Assembly: GCA_026552855.1 (NCBI GenBank)
Contig: JAPMTX010000157.1
Span: 1 to 36,669, forward strand
Reading direction: 5' to 3'
Source of the DNA: Candidatus Methanoperedens sp.
Lineage (GTDB): Archaea; Halobacteriota; Methanosarcinia; Methanosarcinales; Methanoperedenaceae
Length of the DNA: 36,669 bases
The notes beneath the pieces were generated by a model. That model worked only from the letters and a program-made list of their open reading frames with translations. It was not told where the DNA came from and did not search any database. This document shows, in pieces, positions 25,620 to 33,558 of this stretch (positions are counted from its first letter, which is position 1; each line of letters starts with the position of its first letter). A program made the position numbers and the translations under genes.

Positions 25620-27812
25620 ATGTTATCCACAGACAGAAAAGACAAGGTTGTAACCTTAAAAGTAGGCGAAGCAAAATCATACGATGCTGGCAGGGGCATC
25701 GCCCGTATCGATCCTGAGATCACCTACAGGCTCGGACTTGCGACCGGGGACGTAATCGGGATCGAGGGTACGAAAAAGACTGCCGCGCTCGTATGGCCGG
25801 GTTATCCCGAGGACAGCAACACCGGGATAATACGGATAGACGGGACTGTGAGACGGAACGCTGGAGCAGGCATCGATGACAGGGTGAAGGTGCGGAAGAT
25901 CCAGACAGCGCCTGCTGAGAAGATACTGTTCGCACCCACCCAGCCCCTGAAGATACAGGGAGGAGAGACGTATCTGGCTCACAGCCTTGAGGGCAGGGTG
26001 ATATCACGCGGTGATGCGGTCGAACTGAACATCATGGGTCGCCGCGTTGATCTTGTGGCAATCTCGACAAAGCCTGCCATAGATTCGGTCATAATCACTG
26101 CAGGCACGCAGATAGAAATAAGCGAGAGACCTGCAAAAGATATCTCAGCCATTCCCAGGGTCTCGTATGAAGACATAGGAGGGCTGGGAGACGAAGTAAG
26201 GAAAGTAAGGGAGATGATAGAGCTTCCGCTGCGCCATCCTGAGATCTTCGAACGCCTCGGCGTTGAGGCTCCGAAGGGAGTTTTACTGCACGGTCCTCCA
26301 GGCACGGGAAAAACCCTGCTGGCAAAAGCCCTCGCCTCTGAGACGAACGCCAACTTCCTGACTCTCAGCGGTCCTGAGATCATGAGCAAATTCTACGGCG
26401 AATCCGAGGAGAGGCTGCGGGATATTTTCAAGCAGGCAGAGGATAACGCGCCGAGCATCATACTAATCGACGAGATAGACAGCATCGCCCCGAAGAGAGA
26501 AGAGGTCACGGGCGAAGTGGAGCGGCGCGTTGTAGCGCAGCTGCTGGCTGTAATGGACGGTCTAAAAGCAAGAGGAAAGGTCGTGGTCATAGGAGCGACG
26601 AACAGACCGCATGCCATAGACCCTGCGCTTCGCCGCCCCGGAAGGTTTGACCGGGAGATCGAGATAGGAGTACCCGACAGGAAAGCCAGGCTTGAGATTC
26701 TGCAGATCCACTCGCGCGGAATGCCACTGGCTGAGGATGTGAGCCTGGAGAAATTCGCAGACCTGACGCACGGTTTCGTCGGCGCCGACCTTGCTGCGCT
26801 TGCGCGCGAGGCTGCTATATGGTCTATCAGACGGGTGCTTCCTGAGATAGATCTTGATGTGGAGAGCATACCTGCCGAGATACTTAACAAGCTCGTTGTT
26901 ACTGCGGCAGATTTCAACAACGCCATGCGTGAGATGACACCCTCAGCGCTGCGCGAGGTGTTCATAGAATCACCCAATGTGCACTGGAGCGATATAGGCG
27001 GGCTTGAGAGCGCAAAACAGGAATTGAAGGAAGCAGTGGAGTGGCCGCTCCGGTATCCAGCGCTCTTCAAGCAGCTCAACGCCAAGCCGCCGAAGGGCAT
27101 CCTGCTCTACGGTCCGCCGGGCACTGGAAAAACGCTGCTGGCAAAAGCAGTCGCCACCGAGAGCGAAGCCAATTTCATAAGCGTGAAGGGACCTGAGTTC
27201 CTGAGCAAATGGGTAGGGGAAAGCGAAAAAGCGGTGCGTGAGACGTTCCGGAAAGCCAAGCAGGCTGCGCCGTGCATAATCTTTTTTGACGAGATAGACT
27301 CTATAACCCCGACGCGCGGCACAGGCTCTGACTCCCATGTGACAGAGCGGGTCATCAGCCAGATGCTCTCAGAGATTGACGGCATCGAGGAGCTGCACAA
27401 TGTCACGGTCATCGCAGCCACGAACAGACCAGATATGATCGATGCTGCGCTGCTCCGCCCTGGCAGGCTTGACCGCCTGGTTTACGTGACCCCGCCGGAT
27501 GAGAGCGCAAGGTACGAAATATTCAAGATCCATCTCTCAAACAAGCCTCTTGAGAGCGATGTTGACCTGAACATACTTGCAAGGGATACTGACGGCTTCA
27601 CGGGTGCGGATATCGCATCCATATGCAACGAAGCCACGATGCTGGCGATAAGGGAGTACGTAACTTCCGGGAAGCCGACAGACGAGGAATCCATCAAGCA
27701 GATCAAGATCGGATACCATCATCTCAAGGACGCCATGAGAAAGATAAAACCGTATTACCAGAAGGAGACCGAGAAATACAAAAAGATATCGGAGAACTTT
27801 ATATATCAGTAG
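25620..27812 (+). CDS. CDC48/VAT-type AAA+ unfoldase, first copy
   Basis: A 730-residue double-ring ATPase. N-domain (1-180): double-psi barrel with [10 protein letters not shown] and [14 protein letters not shown]1: Walker A GPPGTGKT at 225-232 and Walker [24 protein letters not shown]2: Walker A near 498-505, Walker [16 protein letters not shown], then [20 protein letters not shown] with the arginine finger. It unfolds tagged or aggregated proteins, often feeding the proteasome. It lies 34 bp after hsp20 and is presumably in the same transcript. The C terminus ends FIYQ, close to the hydrophobic-Tyr tail by which such ATPases dock on 20S proteasomes. Confidence 0.95.
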   Translation: MLSTDRKDKVVTLKVGEAKSYDAGRGIARIDPEITYRLGLATGDVIGIEGTKKTAALVWPGYPEDSNTGIIRIDGTVRRNAGAGIDDRVKVRKIQTAPAEKILFAPTQPLKIQGGETYLAHSLEGRVISRGDAVELNIMGRRVDLVAISTKPAIDSVIITAGTQIEISERPAKDISAIPRVSYEDIGGLGDEVRKVREMIELPLRHPEIFERLGVEAPKGVLLHGPPGTGKTLLAKALASETNANFLTLSGPEIMSKFYGESEERLRDIFKQAEDNAPSIILIDEIDSIAPKREEVTGEVERRVVAQLLAVMDGLKARGKVVVIGATNRPHAIDPALRRPGRFDREIEIGVPDRKARLEILQIHSRGMPLAEDVSLEKFADLTHGFVGADLAALAREAAIWSIRRVLPEIDLDVESIPAEILNKLVVTAADFNNAMREMTPSALREVFIESPNVHWSDIGGLESAKQELKEAVEWPLRYPALFKQLNAKPPKGILLYGPPGTGKTLLAKAVATESEANFISVKGPEFLSKWVGESEKAVRETFRKAKQAAPCIIFFDEIDSITPTRGTGSDSHVTERVISQMLSEIDGIEELHNVTVIAATNRPDMIDAALLRPGRLDRLVYVTPPDESARYEIFKIHLSNKPLESDVDLNILARDTDGFTGADIASICNEATMLAIREYVTSGKPTDEESIKQIKIGYHHLKDAMRKIKPYYQKETEKYKKISENFIYQ

Positions 27813-27906
27813 ATATATGAGTACATATAGAGGAATCGAAGGCAGCCCGGGCAGTTCATGTTATATTTTATGTACGATAAAGTATGTGATATAAATACGA
27901 ATAAAC

Positions 27907-30120
27907 ATGAATGAAAAAATAATGCTTCGTGTAGCGGAAGCGCATCACAGGGACGTCGGCAGGGATATCGCAAGGATAGATAGGAGCCTGATGGAAAAAC
28001 TCGGTATCCTGAGCGGCGATGTCATCCTTGTGATAGGCAAGGAAAAAGCATGCGCCATAGCCGGAGCGGGCTACCCCGAGGATGAGGAACAGGAACTGAT
28101 ACGCATAGACGGAAGTATAAGGACAAATGCCCGCATTGGGATAGATGACAAAGTGTTTGTCCAGAAATCTACCGTCATGCAGGCGAACAGGGTAGTGCTT
28201 GCGCCGACGCAGCAGGTGCGCCTTGTAGGTGGACCGCAGTACTTGCAGCGCGTACTTGAGGGCAGACCTCTTATGAAGGGGCAGCGCCTCCGCGTAGAGA
28301 CCGTTAGCAACCCTCTCTCGTTCATCGTTGTCTCGACCCAGCCACCGGGGCCTGTTGTTGTTTCAAGGAACACAAGCCTTGTCGTTAAAGAGCAGGTCAT
28401 GGAAGAGCTGGAGATGCGCCCTACACACCTTACGTATGAGGATATCGGGGGGCTGCGGCGCGAGATAGGACTGATAAGGGAGATGATAGAGCTTCCACTC
28501 CGGCATCCTGAGCTTTTCCAAAAACTGGGCATTGACCCGCCGAAAGGGGTGCTGCTGCATGGTCCTCCGGGTACAGGTAAAACGATGATCGCGAAGGCTG
28601 TGGCTAACGAGACGGACGCGAATTTCGTTTCGATAAGCGGTCCTGAGATCATGAGTAAATACTACGGGGAGAGCGAGAAGCATATACGTGAGATATTTGA
28701 GGAGGCTGAGAAGACAGCCCCGACCATTATATTCATAGATGAGATAGACAGCATTGCACCGAAGAGGGAAGAGGTCACGGGCGAGGTGGAAAGGCGCGTT
28801 GTAGCTCAGTTGTTATCGCTTATGGACGGCTTGAAATCGCGCGGTCAGGTGATAGTCATTGCCGCCACCAACAGACCGAACGCAATCGACCCCGCCCTTC
28901 GCCGCGGCGGCAGGTTTGACCGCGAGATCGAGATAGGAATCCCTGACAGGCTCGGCAGGTTTGATGTGCTTCAGATACACACACGCGGCATGCCGCTTTC
29001 AGAGGACATGGCTGAAGGGAAAGGGATGCGCGAGATTGCCGATATGACGCACGGCTTCGTTGGCGCGGACATATCCTCACTGTGCAAGGAAGCTGCAATG
29101 CACGCTATCAGGCTTATCCTGCCGAAAATAAATATCCAGGAGGAGATACCGCCTGAGATCATGGAGAGGCTGGTCGTAACAAAGGACGATTTTTACGAGG
29201 CTTTCCGCAACATCGAGCCCTCAGCCATGCGCGAGGTGTATATCGAGGTGCCTGAGGTGAGATGGAGCAATATCGGAGGGCTTGAATCCGTGAAGCAGGA
29301 GCTTATTGAGGCTGTTGAGTGGCCGCTTAAATACCCTGAGGCTTTTGAGGCAATAAATACGCGACCTCCGAAAGGTGTGCTGCTGTTCGGACCTCCGGGG
29401 ACAGGGAAAACACTGCTCGCAAAAGCTATAGCCACAGAGAGCCTGGCCAACTTCATAAGCATCAAGGGTCCTGAGCTTCTGAGCAAATACGTGGGCGAGT
29501 CTGAGCGCATAGTCAGGGAGACGTTCCGGAAGGCGCGCCAGGCAGCGCCTGCTATCATTTTCTTTGACGAGATAGACTCCATCGTACCCGCGCGCGGGTC
29601 TTCTTTTGATTCCGGTGTTACCGAGAGGGTGGTGAGCCAGATACTCACCGAGCTTGACGGGCTTGAGGAACTAAAGAACGTTGTCGTGGTGGCAGCGACT
29701 AACCGACCTGAGCTTATCGACCCTGCGCTTCTCCGCCCGGGCAGGCTTGACAGGCTCATCTACATAAGACCGCCTGACCAGAAAGAGAGAGAAATGATAT
29801 TCGGTATCCATCTGAGAGGAAAACCTTTATCTGCAGATATCAACATGGAGAGACTTGCTGAAAGAGCCGAGAGGTACGTCGGCGCCGATATTGAGGCTAT
29901 ATGCAGAGAAGCTGCCATGCTGGCTCTTCGCGACTTTATCAAGCCTGGCATGGAGAGAGAGGAAGTAAAGGAATTATCGTCTGCGATTATTATCGGGGAC
30001 GAACATTTTGAGAAAGCTTTTAATATGGTGAGACCTACTCCGTGGAATCTGAAGGAGTACGAAGAGTTGATGGCTTTTTCGAAAGCTATCGACAGAGTAA
30101 AAAAGAAAAAGGAAAACTAA
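27907..30120 (+). CDS. CDC48/VAT-type AAA+ unfoldase, second copy
   Basis: A 737-residue paralogue of the preceding gene with the same layout. The N-domain has [16 protein letters not shown] and [14 protein letters not shown]1 has Walker A near 219-226 and [18 protein letters not shown]2 has Walker A near 495-502 and [15 protein letters not shown]. It ends in a lysine-rich tail (VKKKKEN), so it lacks the docking tail of the first copy and may work with different partners. The 94 bp between the copies holds AT-rich stretches (TTATATTTTA near 27861, GATATAAATA near 27888) that could be a second promoter. No clear Shine-Dalgarno is seen. Tandem duplication followed by divergence is the simplest origin. 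Confidence 0.95.
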   Translation: MNEKIMLRVAEAHHRDVGRDIARIDRSLMEKLGILSGDVILVIGKEKACAIAGAGYPEDEEQELIRIDGSIRTNARIGIDDKVFVQKSTVMQANRVVLAPTQQVRLVGGPQYLQRVLEGRPLMKGQRLRVETVSNPLSFIVVSTQPPGPVVVSRNTSLVVKEQVMEELEMRPTHLTYEDIGGLRREIGLIREMIELPLRHPELFQKLGIDPPKGVLLHGPPGTGKTMIAKAVANETDANFVSISGPEIMSKYYGESEKHIREIFEEAEKTAPTIIFIDEIDSIAPKREEVTGEVERRVVAQLLSLMDGLKSRGQVIVIAATNRPNAIDPALRRGGRFDREIEIGIPDRLGRFDVLQIHTRGMPLSEDMAEGKGMREIADMTHGFVGADISSLCKEAAMHAIRLILPKINIQEEIPPEIMERLVVTKDDFYEAFRNIEPSAMREVYIEVPEVRWSNIGGLESVKQELIEAVEWPLKYPEAFEAINTRPPKGVLLFGPPGTGKTLLAKAIATESLANFISIKGPELLSKYVGESERIVRETFRKARQAAPAIIFFDEIDSIVPARGSSFDSGVTERVVSQILTELDGLEELKNVVVVAATNRPELIDPALLRPGRLDRLIYIRPPDQKEREMIFGIHLRGKPLSADINMERLAERAERYVGADIEAICREAAMLALRDFIKPGMEREEVKELSSAIIIGDEHFEKAFNMVRPTPWNLKEYEELMAFSKAIDRVKKKKEN

Positions 30121-30122
30121 TA

Positions 30123-30551
30123 ATGAAAAAGAGTAAAGATATTGATGATTTCATAAAATGGCTGGAAGAGGCTGTCGACGGGATGCAGGATGAAGGCGGC
30201 GTATCAAAGCGACCGATATTCATTGATATTTCAATAAACCTGTGCCCGGTCATGGATTATGAGCCTGCCGACTTTTGCGTCCAGAGGGAGAGCAAAGTAC
30301 CTGTGGATGTTCTTGAGACCGAGAAAAATATACATGCAGTGGTCGGGCTTGCCGGGATGAAGAAGGAAGATATCAGGCTCATCTGCACCGGGAAGACGCT
30401 TGAGATAAGTAACGAGCAGGGGACGCTGAAAGAGATTATCGAGCTGCCTGCAAAGGTTAACAGGACCGGCATGAGGACCACGTACGAGAATGGTGTCCTT
30501 GAGGTAGTTTTTAATAAATCAAAGAAACGGGTTAAAAAGAATAATTATTAA
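30123..30551 (+). CDS. Divergent Hsp20/alpha-crystallin-like protein
   Basis: A 142-residue protein starting MKKSKDIDDFIKWLEEAVDG at an ATG two bases after the CDC48 stop. A longer in-frame start at 30042 would sit inside the CDC48 gene and is unlikely. Residues 60-135 resemble an alpha-crystallin domain: VPVDVLETEKNIHAVVGLAGMKKEDIRL, with KTLEIS and YENGVLEVVF. The C terminus is very basic (KSKKRVKKNNY) and lacks the I-x-I anchor, so it may not form large oligomers. It may be an adaptor for the adjacent CDC48 rather than a free chaperone; this is inference from position. Confidence 0.82.
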   Translation: MKKSKDIDDFIKWLEEAVDGMQDEGGVSKRPIFIDISINLCPVMDYEPADFCVQRESKVPVDVLETEKNIHAVVGLAGMKKEDIRLICTGKTLEISNEQGTLKEIIELPAKVNRTGMRTTYENGVLEVVFNKSKKRVKKNNY

Positions 30552-30577
30552 CCTTTTAACCGCTTATTCAGGGGCAC

Positions 30578-30952
30578 ATGGCAAAAGTAGAAGTAGTGAT
30601 GGACGAACGTACGCTCATCGCCAGGCATATGCTCAATCTCAGGCTTGTAAAACTATCCTGGGCTCTATTCTTCATACTGGTCGGCGGAAGCTGGATCCTT
30701 GAGGGCATGGGAAGGATAGACAACGCGCAGAAGTGGGCGCTTATATACGCAGGGAGCGGCGCGATACTTCTTTTGTTGAATCTCCTGCGAATCATATGGA
30801 GGCTCAACATCAGCAGGTTCACGGTCGGGCTCGGCGTGCTGGGTCTGCTGTTCGGGCTGGCAAAGTACTATGCACTGGGCGATTTTTCGATATGGGCTGC
30901 GGTTGTGCTGGTCATCGGCGTTTTTATGCTGTTCGAGGTGCTGAGGAGATAG
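30578..30952 (+). CDS. Small membrane protein of unknown function
   Basis: A 124-residue protein with about four hydrophobic segments (roughly 26-45, 52-70, 78-97 and 102-121), short loops and a charged N terminus (MAKVEVVMDERTLIARH). I do not recognise a family; it resembles short DUF-type envelope proteins. It starts 26 bp after the Hsp20-like gene and probably ends the stress operon, so a role in membrane stress is possible but not shown. Confidence 0.72.
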   Translation: MAKVEVVMDERTLIARHMLNLRLVKLSWALFFILVGGSWILEGMGRIDNAQKWALIYAGSGAILLLLNLLRIIWRLNISRFTVGLGVLGLLFGLAKYYALGDFSIWAAVVLVIGVFMLFEVLRR

Positions 30953-30962
30953 CAACGACTTA

Positions 30963-31042
30963 GAACACGGATTGCACGGATGAACGGATGCGCACGGATA
31001 CGGAATCCGTGAAGATCCGTCCAATCCGTGTCATCCGTGTTC
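30963..31042. repeat. Complete ATCCGTG-type hairpin repeat
   Basis: GAACACGGAT at the left end faces ATCCGTGTTC at the right. Between them are CACGGAT units on the left and ATCCGT(G/C) units on the right of a centre near GATACGGAATCC. Same family as 6984-7064. It lies just after the stress operon and might act in transcript ending. Confidence 0.8.
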
Positions 31043-31102
31043 AATTGCAGTAACCCAGACATCTGCTTTATCGGCGTTCATCTGCGGGCTAATAACGATT
31101 AC

Positions 31103-31200
31103 GATTCCGTCACGGAATCAATATTGTAAAATTCCGTAACGGCATTTAACCTGATAAAACCCGTTACGGGTTTGTTGTCGATAAAATCCGTAACGGGAAT
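31103..31200. repeat. 27-bp phased palindrome array 1 (four units)
   Basis: CCGTNACGG occurs at 31107, 31134, 31161 and 31188, exactly 27 bp apart. Centre bases are C, A, T, A. The first and third are embedded in 17-bp palindromes (GATTCCGT/ACGGAATC; AAACCCGT/ACGGGTTT). The 18-bp spacers differ and are AT-rich. The rest of 30953-31403 holds the hairpin repeat before it, a small CAGGGA/TCCCTG hairpin at 31300-31322 and the dif-like site. Confidence 0.88.
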
Positions 31201-31347
31201 TAGCACAAACATTTTTATTCAAGTCTCTTATTTTAATTTATAGCGAATCTTCTTCGGCAGGTCTGACCTTTCTATCCTGGGAGTGGACTAAGTCTTATTC
31301 AGGGAAAGATATTTTATCCCTGCCTGCCAGTAGATAGCTACCCCAGC

Positions 31348-31381
31348 AAAATGTCGTATAAGATAGATTATACGACATTTT
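31348..31381. other. dif-like Xer site (14-6-14 palindrome)
   Basis: AAAATGTCGTATAA (31348-31361), spacer GATAGA and TTATACGACATTTT (31368-31381) form perfect 14-bp arms. Two arms around a 6-bp centre with inner ends TAA and TTA is the layout of Xer recombination sites (bacterial dif has ATAA-N6-TTAT). It lies 22 bp before the xerA-like start. A promoter operator or hairpin is the alternative, as a TATA-like run (TTATATATAT) begins at its right end. Confidence 0.6.
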
Positions 31382-31403
31382 TATATATATGGCAGGACAA
31401 TAA

Positions 31404-32249
31404 ATGACTGGTATGCAAAACGATACGCCGCTGGCATTAAAGAAGCTTGAGACTGAAATGAAGCTGAGGGGATTCTCAAAGCAGACCTCCAAAATGTACC
31501 TTTTCTATAATACCAAATTCCTTGCGTACATTAAAAAGCCTCAGGAGGATGTCGATGAGGATGATATAAAGGAATACCTGGCGCACAAGATGTCAGATCA
31601 TTCCCTATCAAATGCCTCGATCTCACTAATCAAAGCCTCGCTGAAATTCTTCTACACCGAAATACTTGGTAAAAACCTGGCGCTTATCAAAACGCCGAAA
31701 GCCTCGAAAAAATTACCTGTCGTACTGACACGCAAAGAGATAAGAGACCTGCTCGATAATACCGAGAACCCAAAGCACAGACTTTTGATCGAACTACTTT
31801 ACTCCACAGGCTTGCGGCTTTCCGAATGTGTCAACCTGAAATACTCAGATCTCGACCTGAACGAAGGAATTGGCTGGGTACGTATGGGGAAAGGCGCGAA
31901 GGACAGGATATTCATTATCTCCGGGATGTTCAGGAGAGACCTGCTGGAATACAGGGAAAAAAGCGGCGCAGATGGGAAAGGATACATATTCTCGATGAGC
32001 GGCAAAAAAATGTCACCACGCGGAATCCAGCATGCGATCAAGAAAGCAGCGAAGCGTGCAGGCATCGAAAAAGATGTGCACGTGCACACGCTGCGCCATT
32101 CCTTCGCCACGCACCTGCTCGATGACGGCGTGGACATAAGGAAGATTCAGACGCTCCTCGGGCATGCGAACCTTCAGACGACGCAGATATACACGCAGGT
32201 CTCAAGCGAGGAGATCAAGAAGATTAAGAGCCCGCTGGATATGCTGTAG
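31404..32249 (+). CDS. xerA: XerA-like tyrosine recombinase
   Basis: A 281-residue recombinase of archaeal XerA size. The N-terminal SAM-like core-binding domain (about 10-100) includes LRGFSKQTSKMYLFYNTKFL. The catalytic set is R138 (STGLRLSE), K163 or K166, H228 and R231 (HTLRHSFATHLL), H254 (LLGHANLQTT) and nucleophile Y263 (QIYTQV). XerA acts at dif to resolve chromosome dimers without a XerC/XerD pair. If transcription starts about 25 bp after the TATA run at 31382-31391, the first codon at 31404 would lie at or before the transcript start, so translation could begin at the ATG at 31413 on a leaderless mRNA. It is flanked by the dif-like site and by arrays of CCGTNACGG. A plasmid-type integrase is less likely given the short length. 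Confidence 0.9.
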   Translation: MTGMQNDTPLALKKLETEMKLRGFSKQTSKMYLFYNTKFLAYIKKPQEDVDEDDIKEYLAHKMSDHSLSNASISLIKASLKFFYTEILGKNLALIKTPKASKKLPVVLTRKEIRDLLDNTENPKHRLLIELLYSTGLRLSECVNLKYSDLDLNEGIGWVRMGKGAKDRIFIISGMFRRDLLEYREKSGADGKGYIFSMSGKKMSPRGIQHAIKKAAKRAGIEKDVHVHTLRHSFATHLLDDGVDIRKIQTLLGHANLQTTQIYTQVSSEEIKKIKSPLDML

Positions 32250-32278
32250 ATTTTTCAAAAGTATCAAGGCGCATAGTT

Positions 32279-32367
32279 GCGTGACGGATTTTTCATCGTC
32301 AATTACCGTTACGGGATGTTTAACATTAAATCCCGTTACGGCATTTTGGCACGATGTCCCGTAACGG
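32279..32367. repeat. 27-bp phased palindrome array 2
   Basis: A degenerate unit, GCGTGACGG, at 32279, then CCGTTACGG at 32306 and 32333 and CCGTAACGG at 32359. Steps are 27, 27 and 26 bp. It starts 30 bp after the xerA stop. Confidence 0.85.
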
Positions 32368-32417
32368 AATATTCAAATCGAAATAGTTTATTTCCTCAAT
32401 ATATCTATTGTAGGAGT

Positions 32418-32473
32418 AGCGGGCAGAGGAGGGGATTATAATGGAAATGAGAAAAGTGATCTTTCTGCCCGCT
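32418..32473 (-). ncRNA. Putative small RNA, stem-loop unit 1
   Basis: AGCGGGCAGA (32418-32427) pairs perfectly with TCTGCCCGCT (32464-32473) around a 36-base loop. On the minus strand a TATA-like TTTTATATCC (32495-32504) lies about 26 bp upstream, placing the transcript start at the stem. Between them is TTCG-N8-CGAA (32477-32492). Just before the 3' arm the minus-strand loop reads CCCCTCC, complementary to Shine-Dalgarno sequences. Unit 2 repeats every one of these parts. The 3' end is not defined. The 628-bp stretch 32250-32877 has no supported gene apart from these units and the arrays. Confidence 0.45.
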
Positions 32474-32572
32474 GCATTCGTACATATGCGAACAGGATAT
32501 AAAAGCTTTAGCTTGCTAGGAACTCTGATGTGATGGCAGCAATTTTGAAGTAGAACCTTTAAAGATAAGATT

Positions 32573-32627
32573 AGTGGGCAGAGGTGGAGTATGGTGGTGG
32601 TATGCAAAAAAAGTTTTTCTGCCCACT
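32573..32627 (-). ncRNA. Putative small RNA, stem-loop unit 2
   Basis: AGTGGGCAGA (32573-32582) pairs with TCTGCCCACT (32618-32627) around a 35-base loop. Against unit 1, the second stem pair after the A-T closing pair has changed on both sides (G-C to A-U or its complement), keeping the stem. TTCG-N8-CGAA recurs at 32632-32647 and a TATA-like CTATATATAC at 32653-32662 on the minus strand. The loop ends CTCCACC before the 3' arm, again Shine-Dalgarno-complementary. Confidence 0.45.
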
Positions 32628-32772
32628 ATAGTTCGCATATATACGAATAAGGGTATATATAGTTTACGTCTTATGTAAAGCTGATAAATTTTGCTCTATC
32701 ATGTCAGCAGGCGATGAAATGCATATATGAGAGCTAGTAAATTCTCTCCTATACTTGTGAAGCAGGTAGAAG

Positions 32773-32835
32773 CCGCAATGGGATTTTTTTAGAACAACCC
32801 CGTTACGGCTTCTATATAAAAACATCCCGTGACGG
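32773..32835. repeat. 27-bp phased palindrome array 3
   Basis: A degenerate unit, CCGCAATGG, at 32773, then CCGTTACGG at 32800 and CCGTGACGG at 32827, again exactly 27 bp apart. It lies between the stem-loop units and the hsdS fragment. A minor hairpin (GAGAG/CTCTC, about 32730-32749) precedes it. Confidence 0.8.
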
Positions 32836-32877
32836 CACTCATGCATAACCTTAAAATCCCGGCACATCTGCTGCTCT

Positions 32878-33012
32878 CTATAATTCGCCTTTAAATGGTT
32901 TAATCAGCACCTCAGGCATCGTATCCAGTTCTACACCGCTCTCTACATGGAGGCGGCGGAGCTTGTCCACTTTCGCCTGAAGGCCGTCGAGATAGGCGAC
33001 GATACGGCGCTG
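32878..33012 (-). pseudogene. 3' fragment of a type I specificity gene hsdS
   Basis: Translating the minus strand gives QRRIVAYLDGLQAKVDKLRR, then LHVESGVELDTMPEVLIKPFKGEL and a stop. This is clearly the last conserved segment of HsdS and is similar throughout to the end of the full gene at 33559-34734 (QRRIVSYLDSLKAKVDELRR). An in-frame TGA lies just upstream, and no start or recognition domain remains. It begins about 17 bases after the hicA stop. It is a leftover of a second hsdS copy or of a duplication. Confidence 0.85.
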
Positions 33013-33031
33013 AGTTGATCAGATATCGCTC

Positions 33032-33259
33032 TTATAATCGATTAAAATCCTCAATCGAATACCCTGATTCTTTTATGATAGCCCTCAGAGTTCCAGTTGG
33101 TATATCCTTTCCTGGATGGTTCGGGACTGTGACCCTTCTTTTTGTAACCGGATTATACCAGATCTCATGGCTGCCCTTGGCATACCTGTCAAAAAAGAAT
33201 CCACCTTTTTTAAGCTTTTTAATAACCGCAGTGGCGGTCATCGAAGGGAGCCTTGTCAT
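33032..33259 (-). CDS. hicA: HicA-type mRNA interferase toxin
   Basis: A 75-residue double-stranded RNA-binding-fold toxin: AVIKKLKKGGFFFDR, then GSHEIW with the catalytic H31, RVTVPNHPGKDIPTGTLRAIIKESG and a final EDF. HicA cleaves mRNA and stops growth until bound by HicB. Its ATG overlaps the hicB stop as ATGA, so it is made only with the antitoxin. Antitoxin-first order is less common in classical hicAB but frequent in archaea. Confidence 0.92.
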   Translation of the reverse strand: MTRLPSMTATAVIKKLKKGGFFFDRYAKGSHEIWYNPVTKRRVTVPNHPGKDIPTGTLRAIIKESGYSIEDFNRL

Positions 33260-33513
33260 GCATTAACACTTACAGGAACGCTGGTTGTAATTACAAAACC
33301 CTTCTTTTCTTTTAATTCAAATGGAAGCGGATCGCCATGCTCAAGATACGACTCAATCAATTTTTTAGCCACATCCTGCGCGATCTCTATAGTCTCTGCG
33401 ATTGTCCTGCCCTGCGCTATCAGTCCCTGTAATGTATCGCTAGTGGCGAGATAGCCCCCTTCTTCCAGCTTTTCTATTTTAATATCGATCATGGCTTCAG
33501 GCATTTTAGTCAC
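33256..33513 (-). CDS. hicB: HicB-type antitoxin
   Basis: An 85-residue partly degraded-RNase-H-fold antitoxin: IDIKIEKLEEGGYLATSDTLQGLIAQGRTIAETIEIAQDVAKKLIE in pieces. It is short and has no obvious C-terminal DNA-binding domain (it ends TTSVPVSVNA), so autoregulation may need another factor. AAGGTGA ahead of the ATG is a good ribosome-binding site, and a TATA-like GATATAATAA (33551-33560, minus strand) overlaps the hsdS stop, giving the pair its own promoter. Confidence 0.88.
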   Translation of the reverse strand: MTKMPEAMIDIKIEKLEEGGYLATSDTLQGLIAQGRTIAETIEIAQDVAKKLIESYLEHGDPLPFELKEKKGFVITTSVPVSVNA

Positions 33514-33558
33514 CTTATGCTCTAAGAATGATAATCCAATGATATTAAAGTTATTATA

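Noticed and set aside
30042-30122. Longer start for the Hsp20-like gene
   Set aside because: It would overlap the end of the CDC48 gene by 79 bp and add sequence unlike Hsp20; an ATG follows the CDC48 stop at once.
31103-31200. CRISPR array
   Set aside because: The repeated core is only 9 bp with a variable centre, units are too few, spacers are 18 bp, and no cas gene is present.
31404-32249. Plasmid or viral integrase rather than XerA
   Set aside because: The protein is short, lacks the extra N-terminal arm-binding domain and a neighbouring tRNA attachment site, and sits next to a dif-like site.
32442-32534. Short plus-strand peptide (MEMRKVIFLPAAF...) with a good ribosome-binding-like purine run in stem-loop unit 1
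   Set aside because: Unit 2 has frame-shifting differences, so no peptide is conserved, while the stem is kept by a compensating change. The purine run is the complement of the loop sequence.
32326-32607. Minus-strand 93-codon frame across the stem-loops
   Set aside because: It covers array 2 and both stem-loop units, has no motif and no ribosome-binding site, and its translation is cysteine/isoleucine-rich noise.
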